Origin: Aplectana chamaeleonis
Lineage: Eukaryota; Nematoda; Chromadorea; Rhabditida; Cosmocercidae
Direction: 5' to 3'
Assembly: GCA_029168955.1 (NCBI GenBank)
Contig: JAPDOI010000149.1
Location: 301,001 to 365,000, forward strand
Length of the DNA: 64,000 nucleotides
Shown: positions 55,201 to 64,000 of the stretch, piece after piece
How positions within the stretch are numbered: position 1 is the stretch's first letter
Layout of the letters: each line of letters starts with the position of its first letter
Translations under genes and position numbers: made by a program
The notes under the pieces: model-generated
What the model was told of the DNA's origin: nothing
The model's database searches: none
What the model saw: only the letters and a program-made list of their open reading frames with translations

Positions 55201-57575
55201 TCATCGGGACGTCGTGAAAAGTGCCTCGGGCCCCTGATGACGTCATCGTGACGTCGTGAAAAGTGCCTCGGGCTTCTGATGGCGTCATCGGGACGTCGTG
55301 AAAAGTGCTTCGGCATTCTGATGACGTCATCAGGACGTCGTCAAAAGTGCTTCTGGCTCCTGATGACGTCATCGTGACGTCGTGAAAAGTGCTTCGGGCT
55401 TCTGATGACGTCATCGGGACGTCGTGAAAAGTGCTTCGGTCTTCTGATGACGTCATCGGGACGTCGTGAAAAGTGCCTCGGGCTCCTGATGGCGTCATCG
55501 GGACGTCGGTCGTGAAAAGTGCTTCGGGCTTCTGATGACGTCATCGGGACGTCGTCAAAAGTGCTTCGGGCTCCTGATGACGTCATCAGGACGTCGTCGG
55601 AAGTGCTTCGGGCTCCTGATGACGTCATCGTGACGTCGTGAAAAGTGCTTCGGGCTCCTGATGACGTCATCCTGACGTCGTGAAAAGTGCTTCGGGCTTC
55701 TGCTGACGTCATCGGGACGTCGTGAAAAGTGCCTCGGGCTCCTGATGACGTCATCAGGACGTCGTGAAAAGTGCTTCGGGCTCCTGATGACGTCATCGGG
55801 ACGTCGTGAAAAGTGCTTCGGGCTTCTGATGACGTCATCGGGACATCGCGAAAAGTGATTCGGGCTTCTGATGACGTCATCGGGACGTCGTGAAAAGTGC
55901 TTCGGGCTTCTGAAGGCGTCATCGCGACGTCGTGAAAAGTGCTTCGGGCTTCTGATGACGTCATCGTGACATCGCGAAAAGTGCTTCGGGCTTCTGATGA
56001 CGTCATCGGGACGTCGTGAAAAGTGCCTCGGGCTCCTGATGACGTCATCAGGACGTCGTGGAAAGTGCTTCGGGCTCCTGATGACGTCATCGTGACGTCG
56101 TGAAAAGTGCTTCGGGCTCCTGACGACGTCATCGTGACGTCGTGAAAAGTGCTTCGGGCTTCTGATGACGTCATCGGGACGTCGTGAAAAGTGCCTCGGG
56201 CTCCTGATGACGTCATCAGGACGTCGTAAAAAGTGCTTCGGGCTCCTGATGACGTCATCGTGACGTCGTGAAAAGTGCTTCGGTGTTCTGAAGACGTCAT
56301 CGGGACGTCGTGAAAAGTGCTTCGGGCTTCTGATGACGTCATCGGGACATCGCGAAAAGTGATTCGGGCTTCTGATGACGTCATCGGGACGTCGTGAAAA
56401 GTGCTTCGGGCTTCTGATGGCGTCATCGGGACGTCGTGAAAAGTGCTTCGGGCTTCTGATGACGTCATCGTGACATCGCGAAAAGTGCTTCGGGCTTCTG
56501 ATGACGTCATCGGGACGTCGTGAAAAGTGCCTCGGGCTCCTGATGACGTCATCAGGACGTCGTGGAAAGTGCTTCGGGCTCCTGATGACGTCATCGTGAC
56601 GTCGTGAAAAGTGCTTCGGTCTTCCGATGACGTCATCGGGACGTCGTGAAAAGTGCCTCGGGCTCCTGATGACGTCATCGTGACGTCGTGAAAAGTGCCT
56701 CGGGCGTCTGATGGCGTCATCGGGACGCCGTGAAAAGTGCTTCGGGATTCTGATGGCGTCATCGGGACGTCGTGAAAAGTGCTTCGGGATTCTGATGACG
56801 TCACCAGGACGCCGTCAAAAGTGCTTCGGGCTCCTGATGACGTCATCGTGACGTCGTGAAAAGTGCCTCGGGCTTCTGATGGCGTCATCGGGACGTCGTG
56901 AAAAGTGCTTCGGGATTCTGATGACGTCATCGGGACATCGTGAAAAGTGCTCCGGGCTCCTGATGACGTCATCGGGAGATCGTTAAAATTGCTTCGAGAT
57001 TCTGATGAAGTCATCTGGACATCGCGAAAAGTGCTTCGGGCTTCTGATAACGTCATCGGGACGCCGTCAAAAGTGCTTCGGGCTCCTGATGACGTCATCA
57101 GGACGTCGTCAGAAGTGCTTCGGGCTCCTGATGACGTCATCGTGACGTCGTGAAAAGTGCTTCGGGCTTCTGATGGCGTCATCGGGACGTCGTGAAAAGT
57201 GCTTCGGGATTCTGATGACGTCATCAGGACGTCTTCAGAAGTGCTTCGGGCTTCTGATGGCGTCATCGGGACGTCGTGAAAAGTGCTTCGGGCTTCTGAT
57301 GACGTCATCGGGACATCGCGAAAAGTGCTTCGGGCTCCTGGTGACGTCATCAGGACTTCGTCAGAAGTGCTTCGGGCTCCTGACGACGTCATCGGGACGT
57401 CGTGAAAAGTGCCTCGGGCTCCTGATGACGTCATCGTGACGTCGCAAAAAGTGCCTCGGGCTTCTGATGGCGTCATCGGGACGTCGTGAAAAGTGCTTCG
57501 GGATTCTGATGACGTCATCAGGACGTCGTCAAAAGTGCTTCGGGCTCCTGATGACGCCATCGGGACGTTTTGAAA

Positions 57576-57795
57576 AGTGCGGAACTATCCTAGACGGAGA
57601 GCACTCAAGATTCAAGTCAGAAATGAAATGAACGACTGATCAATAACGCTATCAATCGAAGTATTTCTACAGAACTTCATCAACAACAATGATTGATAGC
57701 AGCATCAAGCAGCATCATTGATAGCAGCATTTTATCAGGATTTCCATTCATTTTCATGAGCGAATCGTAGGTGCCCCCCCCCTTCTATGATAGTC
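57576..57795. other. 220-bp non-satellite interruption
   Basis: Unrelated AT-richer sequence interrupts the array. It contains near-direct repeats of TTGATAGCAGCAT (57693, 57718) and a C10 run at 57775. No TSD or terminal repeats were recognised. Confidence 0.7.
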
Positions 57796-57966
57796 CCAAA
57801 AGTGCTTCGGGCTTCTGATGACGTCATCGGGGCGTCGTGAAAAGTGCTTCAGGCTTTTGATGACGTCATCCGGACGTCATGAAAAGTGCTTCGGGTTTCT
57901 GATGACGTTATCGGGACGTCGTGAAAAGTGCTTCGAGCTTCCGCTGACGTCATCGGGACGTCGTGG
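57796..57966. repeat. Satellite outlier block (four diverged 42-bp units)
   Basis: Four further units resume after the interruption with more substitutions (GACGTCATCCGGACGTCATG, GACGTTATCGGGACG). They end at GTCGTGGAAACCC, next to the CR1-like fragment. The greater divergence fits array-edge decay. Confidence 0.9.
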
Positions 57967-58027
57967 AAACCCGGAGAGTGGGCAGGTGCTCGGGACCCGT
58001 TGCTGGTCATCCGGAAAATTGTGCAGG

Positions 58028-59161
58028 TTACCCAAAAGAAAAAGCTTTTGATACTGTCGACCACAACTTTCTCATATCGAAACTTGAATGCGCTGGCATA
58101 AGAGGTAAACTCCTTGATTGGTTCACTTCCTACCTCGCTGGGAGAAAAATTTTCGTCCGTTTCGAAAACACCACTTCTTCGATCTTCGGTTCACCATCAG
58201 GAGTACCACAAGGTGGAGTCCTCTCTCCCCTTCTTTTCATCATTTATACTCTTGAACTTCCATCTTTGCTCAAAGTACATCCATGCATTGATGTCTCGAT
58301 GTACGCCGACGATATCAAAGTTTTTGCCAGTTTTGACCGAACAAGTCAAATTGAGGTGGAAAATGCATTACGCTGCTCAGCAGAGGTAATGAAAAATTGG
58401 GCTAGTGCTTGGAACATCAAAATCAATATCGGCAAAAGTCAAATGTTATGTACTGGTGGCTCTGAACTGGAAGTGTGTATCAACCAAGGTTCATGGCTCA
58501 GCGTGGTTAGCTCAGCTCGAGATCTTGGCGTATTTTTTAATAAAAACCTCAAATTCTCAGTCCATATTGACACCATTACATCTCAGGCAAGGAAATCTGT
58601 CTTCTGTTTGTTCAGTAACATCCAATGTGCGGATTCTACCATCCTGATCCGATTGTACAAAATATGTGTTTTGCCCCTTCTGGAATACGGTAGCCAAGTT
58701 TGGAATCCCATCTCAAAAAAGACATCAATAGGATCGAAGCTGTACAAAAACTGTTCACTAGGTTGCTTTATTATCGCTGTTTTCCCGACTCTACTTATCC
58801 CATTTCCTTACCACCATATCAAGAACGGTTGAAGGAACTAAACATCCGAAGCCTCTTTCATAGACGTATTATAGCAGATCTTGTTTTCGCCTTCAAAATT
58901 TTACGCGGAGAAATTCGCTTGAAGCCCTCAAGATATTAGGGTTTTCGCCCAATTCATGAACGTCGGGCTAGTCTTGCCATCACCAATCGCACAAAGAGAA
59001 GGAAAAGCTATGACTTTCTGCAGAGCTCTTTCTTCATACGTGCATCAATATTTCTTAATAAACTTCCCCCATCGCTGGTGGACTCCAATAAAAGTTCACA
59101 TTTCAGACAAAAATTACTGAGTATAGATCTATTACTTCTTAATTTGACAGATGTCTCGTGA
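58028..59161 (+). pseudogene. CR1-like non-LTR reverse transcriptase, 5'-truncated
   Basis: Starts at EKAFDTVDHNFLISKL (the RT 'KAFDTVDH' block), then GVPQGGVLSPLLFIIYTLEL and MYADDIKVFASF, with the catalytic YADD at 58302-58313. LGVFFNKNLKFSVHIDTI and YKICVLPLLEYGSQVWNP follow. A one-base frameshift near 58708 moves the frame to HLKKDINRIEAVQKLFTRLL, with a TAG at 58937, and the C-terminus FRPIHERRASLAITNRTKRR ends at 59161. The RT fingers and endonuclease are missing. It starts about 60 bp from the satellite edge. It is a different lineage from the 15590 fragment. Confidence 0.92.
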
Positions 59162-59169
59162 TTCTTGCC

Positions 59170-59880
59170 TAGTTTGGAAACTTGTGCTCTGCCTTTGCTT
59201 TGATTGGGTCAACAAGTGGTGTCTTTGGACCTGCTTGGGTCTGGGTCTTACGCCCGAGGTTCGTATTTAGATCAAAGAGGCACCTATTTGGCCCGCCCCG
59301 GAATAAGATCAGGTTAGTTGCGTTGCCCAGGCTGACCTCTTCACCAGTGATGGCAGTACACACTCCTGCAAATTCAGATCACAGACAACTGTTGCTTCTC
59401 TCGAGTTTTTCCCTTACTACTCTGACAAAACAAATGCGTAAAAACAAAGGGCGAAGACAAAGCTGCTCAATACATATATGGCTAGAAGTATGCAAGCTTC
59501 ATTCTTCTATTACCCTCTGTGCTTGCCCAGTGAACAGTTTAGGTATGATTTTTTTTGTTAGTCACGGTTTCTAGACTTAGCCAGGAAGTAATGCTATGTT
59601 TGATGGAAACTCGTCGATTTGGCTCTGCAGCTCAATAATCCTCTCCGTTTGTTGATCGTGTTGTATTCGTTGCATCTGCTGATGTTATTGCTATCCTATA
59701 CACATAACATACAGATTTTTCGTGGTTCCCGAAAATGAAAGCGGGTCCCGCGTGGAACGCTTAGCTGAGTATCTGCTAAGCCCACGCGTGGCCCGCAGCC
59801 AATTTTCGCGCCCGTCCTTTAACTTTTTTTTTCGAATTCAGGATTAGGAATTTAGGATAGGTTTAGGATTAGGATTAGGT
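59170..59880. other. Unassigned; TTAGGA-rich tract at the end
   Basis: No recognised domain in the open frames (59182-59574 plus, 59169-59363 minus). From about 59840 there is a degenerate (TTAGGA/TTAGGT) tract that continues after the next MITE at 60069. It resembles but does not match the nematode telomere repeat TTAGGC. Confidence 0.45.
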
Positions 59881-60066
59881 GCTATGTGGGAAGGGGGGGG
59901 CACTATGGCGCGATGGACTTGGCCACGCCCATTTTACTGCGCCGCACTAAATTTGAGCACCTACCCGGGGTTTCCCTCAACTGTCAAAATCAGGAGAGTC
60001 ATTGCGGCACGGAAAAATGGGCGTGGCCAAGTGAGATACAACAGTGCCCCCCCCTTCCCACATAGC
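59881..60066. mobile_element. MITE, GCTATGTGGGAAGG ends (copy 1)
   Basis: 186 bp, left GCTATGTGGGAAGGGGGGGG and right CCCCTTCCCACATAGC. The middle carries CACGCCCATTTTACTG and its approximate inverse, so it can fold along much of its length. It is embedded in the TTAGGA-like tract. Confidence 0.85.
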
Positions 60067-60343
60067 ACCTAGGATTAGGATATAGGATTCATATAATTAG
60101 GTGTAGATTTCGGTATGTGCTCTGCAGCAATTGAGAAACATCTTCGGCTAGATACCTATCTCCACGACCAAACTCGTGTCGTGTGTATTGTGTATTCGAC
60201 CAAACTCGTGTCGTGTGTATTTCTTCGAATTGTTTTTGTGCCTAAGAATTTTTTCATTGAATTTTATGCTGCTCCCAATTTTCTAAACTGCTACAGAATA
60301 GAATTAACTCTCCTTGTTTTCCGTTAAACTTATATTCATTCAG

Positions 60344-60534
60344 ATTGCTATGTGGGAAGGGGGGGGGCACTGTTGTATCGCACTTGGCCACGCCCATTTT
60401 TCCGTGCCGCAATGACTCTCCTGATTTTGGCAGGGGAGGGAAACCCCGGGTAGGTGCTCAAATTTAGTGCGGCACAGTAAAATGGGCGTAGCCATGCCCA
60501 TCGCGCCTTAGTGCCCCCCTTCCCACATAGCACC
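60344..60534. mobile_element. MITE, GCTATGTGGGAAGG ends (copy 2), 7-bp TSD
   Basis: The same ends as copy 1, inverted relative to it. Flanks CATTCAG at 60337-60343 and 60535-60541 form a 7-bp duplication. The right arm of the large inverted repeat (about 63272-63285) lacks the insert and shows the empty site. Confidence 0.85.
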
Positions 60535-60894
60535 CATTCAGGTATGCCTCTGGCTGAACCGGTAGAGATTACTGTGTTACCGGCAAGGGAACTGTTCTCT
60601 GATATCAGTAATAAGGTCAGCCCGCTGATGTCTGCTGCAAAAGAGGCCAGTTCAGAGAAGTAAGTGATTTAGTGTTTCAATTTATCCTACGATGTTTCAA
60701 CTTCTTATGAAATTTTCGAAGGAAAGTGTTTTGAGAGTTTTCCCTATCCGAGTTTTTCAGTTAATGTATTTTATCCTCACTGCTGAGACAGTCGGTGGTA
60801 CTCGGACGCCGACTTATAGGTGTCCTGTCATGCGAGCGCACCTTGGAGTGAGCGGGATGAGAGACGCAGACCGGTCGTTTCCCTAGCGAGATGG

Positions 60895-61059
60895 CGGGTG
60901 GTCTTCTTGTGGCTCCAAACTGTGAGGAGGGCGGCAGATCAGTGGGATGGGCTGTCACATCTCTTGGTTGAGGCCACTTTGGCGATCAATAGCGCTGCCT
61001 AGCCCTTCCCACTGATCTGCCTACCCTTCTCACCGTCTGGCGCCACAAGACCACCACCC
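60895..61059. mobile_element. Small MITE, GGTGGTCTTSTTGTGG ends, 8-bp TSD
   Basis: 165 bp with GGTGGTCTTCTTGTGGCTCC paired to GGCGCCACAAGACCACC. Flanks CGAGATGG and CGAAATGG (60887-60894, 61060-61067) differ by one base. The other arm has the uninterrupted site GAGATGGCCATGTCG (complement of about 62611-62625). Confidence 0.82.
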
Positions 61060-61247
61060 CGAAATGGTCATGTCGATCTCACAGACGCAGATCAACAACC
61101 GTCGAAAGACCAACACGAGAGTACATGTTGAATGCTCAGTGCAAACCCACGGTGTACACGAGACGCGTGGGGGTTAGGTGGTCGGCCGATTCATGGTCGT
61201 CAAAGGGCAACGCAAAATCTTGGCATTGCCTTGATGGGCCAAAAGGG

Positions 61248-62247
61248 AAGGAAGGCCTATGGGACTGAAGCCCCAGGCGAAGCTTGCAGGAAACAGGCCT
61301 TTCGGCATGTTTTTTAACTAACTTCGAAGCTTCGTCATGAGGCATCACAAAAAACCGACGGCTCACAATAGCGTGAAGGGGCGCTCGCGGCCAAAATCTT
61401 GTAGACGTCGGCATCCGAGAAGGAGCGACCGAGCTCCGCGTCGGCGGCGTCTCGGTAAATCCGACAGTCAGTACCCTTTAAACGAAACGGCTTCATAGCA
61501 TCGGTAACTCGCGAGCGGTTGCGTCGCGGTCGCGCGCGGCGCAGCCTTCCTGTCCAAGACGAGGATTCGCTGAGGTAAAAATGCAGTTCAATGGACATTT
61601 ATGTGGTAGAAATCTTCAATAGCCCAGATACCTAACAGCGGTCGGAGGACCATATGCATCCTAGGAAGCCGCGTGGGTAGGGTCGCTTTCAACTCAGTTA
61701 CTCGAATAGTATATGAATTGCTATAAATTTATTTCCCGTAACGGTAATATTGATCAGTTCCAGGCTTTTAGCACTACTTCGGTTTTTTTGTTCCTCACTT
61801 CCCCACAACCTGTAATGGCTCCTAATTTTAGGTACTGTCGCCTTTTAGATTATTCTCTAATCAGAATAATGGTCTTGCGATCGGCTGTTGAAGCGTTGCG
61901 CTAAGTTTTTGTTTGTTTGTTTTTGTAATCATTCCATGTTTTTAACTTACTGTTTTGTAGTTTTTGAGCACGTCGGCAACGGCGTAAAGTAAATAAATAA
62001 ATAAATAGAACTTCTTTCGGAAGGAATGCGTCTGCGAAATTAGCTGAAATACGTAACTGGGCCTAAATGTGTCTTTTGCCGCTAAGCTCATTGCGCGGCG
62101 GATTTTTGCCGCATCCTAACAACTTGGGTAACCAATGCGTGCCCCCCAAACGAAACCATTCTTTAGTCAGCGAGCAATAACATGTCACAAGATGTGTTAC
62201 TACTGTTAGCCAAAGTGGTCGTTCTGCATGAAATGTTCATCTCCAGA
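61248..62247. other. Loop of the inverted repeat; no recognised gene
   Basis: The 87-codon minus ORF at 61335-61598 (contains GRSFSDADVYKILAASAP) is GC-rich and unassigned. The ORF at 61136-61414 overlaps the arm. A (AAAT)n tract, about four units, lies at 61991-62007. No transposase signature was found. Confidence 0.4.
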
Positions 62248-62434
62248 GCAGGGTCATCGCAGCGACTCCTCCCACCTTGAACATCTTTTCCAAGATTTTT
62301 GCGACCCCCCCCCCGAGGCGCGATTTCTGGGCTGCTTATATTGGAGTACTAGAACTGTCAGAAGCCGAAAATTCGTTCAGCAGTCGGACTGAAGCGTCTA
62401 AAACCTGAGAAGTGCTACAATCCTTCCCTTTAGT
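62248..62434. mobile_element. Truncated relative of the 4920 MITE
   Basis: Starts GCAGGGTCATCGCAGCGAC and matches the 4920 element through GCGATTTCTGRGCWGCTTAT, GCCGAAAATTCGTTCA and AATCCTTCCCTTTRGTG. The right terminus is missing; the arm of the large inverted repeat begins there. Confidence 0.7.
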
Positions 62435-62853
62435 GGCCCTTTTGGCCCATCAAGGCAATGCCAAGATTTTGCTTTGCCCTTTGACTACCATGAATCGGCC
62501 GACCACCTAACCCCCACGCGTCTCGTATACAGCGCGGGATTGCACTAATCATTCAACATGTACTATCGTGTCGGTCGTTGGACGGTTGTTGATCTGCGTC
62601 TGGGGAAATCGACATGGCCATCTCGCTAGGGAAACGACCAGTCTGCGTCTGTCATCCCGCTCGCTCCAAGGTGCGCTCGCCGCACACGACACTTAGAAGT
62701 CGGCGTTCGAGTACCACCGATAGTCTCAGTAGTGAGGGTAAAATACATCAACTGAAGAACTCGGGTAGGGAAAACGTTCAAAACACTTTTTTCTTCGAAA
62801 TTTTCATAGGAAGTTGAAACAGCGCAGGATAAATTGAAACACTAAATCATATG

Positions 62854-63162
62854 TAGTCTACAGCAAGGGAAGTAGGACCTGGTGAGGTTGAGGACTCGTC
62901 CTAATATACGGTAGTTTGTTAGAGGTATCAATCATTATTCCGAAACAGCTGTGATAGATCGGTGAGTCAGTGTTTTCACCGATATGACAACATCTGTGAA
63001 AGCAATGAAAACAGGTGAAAATGAGAGACTGAAAACAAAAACTAACCGACCAATCTCAGTTATTTCGATTGAATGGGTGATAACACAATCAGACTACAGT
63101 ATGTTAGGGAGAGTCCGCAACCGCACCAGGTCCTACTTCCATTGCTGTAGACTATAACTCTG
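62854..63162. mobile_element. MITE, TAGTCTACAGCAAGGGAAGT ends
   Basis: Left TAGTCTACAGCAAGGGAAGT and right ACTTCCATTGCTGTAGACTA are inverted repeats, about 309 bp, followed internally by AGGACCTGGTG. The left arm of the large inverted repeat lacks it at the matching place (about 60661), giving an empty site. Confidence 0.82.
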
Positions 63163-63425
63163 TGAACTGGCCTCTTTTGCAGCAGAATTCAGCGGGCTGA
63201 CCATATTATGATATCAGAGACCAGTTTCCTTTCCGGTAACACAATAATTTCTACCGATTCAGCCAGAGGCATACTTGAACGAATCCAGGCTTAATGGAAA
63301 ATAAGGAAAGTTCATTTTATTCTGTAGCAGTTTAGAAAGTTAAGAGCAGCACAAAATTCAATGAAAATTCTCTTAAAAACAAAAACAGTCGAAGGAACGA
63401 CACACGACACGAGTTTCGTCGAAAA

Positions 63426-64000
63426 ACTTGGCCAAAGTTGCTAAAATGACCGTGAGTGTCAACAAATTCAATCAGTTATATACATCCAAATAGAAACAAA
63501 TCAAATATACGTAGAATACTTACACAAACCTAAAAAATAAATAGTGAACCTTGGGGTCACTTGCCCGTGGCTGCCACGTGACAAGGGCGCGTGCCACTTT
63601 TTCAGTAGTATAGTTAGCCATTTTGAAGAAACGAGCAGACAGACAAACGTGACGCCGAAAGCACTTGAACTCTTCAATATTTCAAATTCTTCAATCAATC
63701 TGCGTTCATAGGTGGTGACACGCAAAGACGAGAGTTTCATTTGCACACGCGTACCTTTCCGCCACTGCCCTTTGGCGCCGGTCACATCTCGCTCACACCC
63801 GGAATGAATACCATCTCATAACTATTAGCTGAGAGCTGGCGACCCCTACGGCTTCGTAAAAAGAAGGTCCAACTTCGCCGCCATCCCTCCTCTCATCAAC
63901 CATAAGGTCTTCGTTTGGCTCCACCACACATGGAGGGCGGCCTATTGTTCGGCAAAGCTGAACGAATACTACACGGAGGGTGGTCGGCGAAGCCGCCCTA
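63426..64000. other. No recognisable gene at the window end
   Basis: The 94-codon minus ORF 63501-63785 has a hydrophobic stretch (AFGVTFVCLLVSSKWLTILL) but no recognised domain and no supporting gene structure. The last 100 bp hold a weak GGCGG inverted pair. Any feature here may continue outside the window. Confidence 0.35.

Larger units (their letters stand above)
39336..57575. repeat. 42-bp CRE-palindrome satellite array (~18.2 kb)
   Basis: Unbroken tandem repeats of a 42-bp unit beginning GACGTCATCGGGACGTCGTG and continuing AAAAGTGCTTCGGGCTTCTG-AT. Length divided by unit gives about 434 copies. Most units contain TGACGTCA, the perfect CREB/ATF site, set in TGATGACGTCATC. Where the next bases are AGGA and the previous TCC, the palindrome extends to 20 bp (TCCTGATGACGTCATCAGGA). 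Common variants are CGTGACGTC, CAGGACGTC, GGACATCGCG, GTGCCTCGG, GGCTCCTG, GGTGTTCTG and TGGCGTCATC (CRE lost). There are about five CpGs per unit. Open frames on both strands arise because 42 is divisible by 3; neither frame looks selected. Confidence 0.98.
60165..63425. repeat. Inverted repeat, ~1-kb arms with 1.2-kb loop
   Basis: Left arm 60165-61247 and right arm 62437-63425 are reverse complements after removing three private insertions: 60344-60534 and 60895-61059 in the left arm, and about 62854-63162 in the right. Matched landmarks are ACTCGTGTCGTGTGT (60172) with its complement near 63400, ATGCCTCTGGCTGAA (60544) with 63257-63271, and CTTGATGGGCCAAAAGGG (61230) with 62437-62454. It may be a long-TIR transposon or an inverted duplication. 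Confidence 0.88.

Noticed and set aside
52370..55498. A 1042-residue repeat protein gene
   Set aside because: The frame is open only because the unit is 42 bp. Other frames and the opposite strand are also open, substitutions are mostly non-synonymous, frameshifts are tolerated, and there is no promoter, intron or unique terminus.
39336..57575. CRISPR array
   Set aside because: Repeats are contiguous 42-mers with no unique spacers, in a eukaryotic transposon context, with no cas genes.
59835..60090. True telomeric repeat
   Set aside because: Units are TTAGGA/TTAGGT-like and degenerate, not TTAGGC, and transposon sequence continues on both sides.
61335..61598. 87-codon ORF in the loop of the 60-63 kb inverted repeat as a transposase
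   Set aside because: No catalytic motif or family resemblance; too short.
63501..63785. Small membrane protein gene
   Set aside because: One hydrophobic stretch only; no homologue recognised and no supporting signals.

Overview
This looks like a gene-poor, repeat-dense piece of nuclear DNA from a nematode, most likely a clade V parasite such as a hookworm or other strongylid. That placement is inferred from the transposon mix: RTE and CR1-like LINEs, a Penelope-like element, SETMAR-type mariners, Tc1-like remnants and many foldback MITEs. No host gene, rRNA or tRNA could be supported. Nearly every recognisable coding stretch is a decayed mobile-element gene.

Layout. 1-15 kb: a mosaic of short non-autonomous elements. 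These include two related MITE families flanked by TTAA (or TA), a 382-bp element with a 6-bp target duplication, several foldbacks and one RTE reverse-transcriptase fragment. 15.4-18.95 kb: the 3' part of a CR1-like LINE, abutting a palindrome with about 1.1-kb arms whose right side carries a deleted mariner. 20.1-24.1 kb: a 4-kb element with about 1-kb inverted ends, a Tc1-like transposase relic and an unidentified ORF. 24.8-25.6 kb: a GC-rich cluster of inverted minisatellite motifs. 26.6-34.7 kb: one mariner split by two insertions, each with a clear target duplication. The first is a head-to-head Penelope pair carrying hammerhead-ribozyme cores; the second is an RTE that itself carries a MITE. 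36.4-38.3 kb: a 5'-truncated RTE with a 10-bp target duplication and its own MITE insertion.

39.34-57.97 kb: the dominant feature, about 18 kb of a 42-bp satellite with roughly 430 copies by length. Most units carry a perfect TGACGTCA palindrome, the CREB/ATF (CRE) site. The array shows higher-order duplication of about 2.7 kb. It has long open frames on both strands, because 42 is divisible by 3. It lies between two 5'-truncated LINE fragments pointing outwards: RTE on the left and CR1-like on the right.

59.2-64 kb: more MITEs and an inverted repeat with about 1-kb arms (60.17-63.43 kb). Three insertions are each present in only one arm, so their empty sites can be read directly from the other arm.

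The genes do not form a pathway. The window records nested transposition, inverted duplication and satellite expansion. The best candidates for something undescribed are the CRE-palindrome satellite and the clustering of four kilobase-scale inverted repeats.
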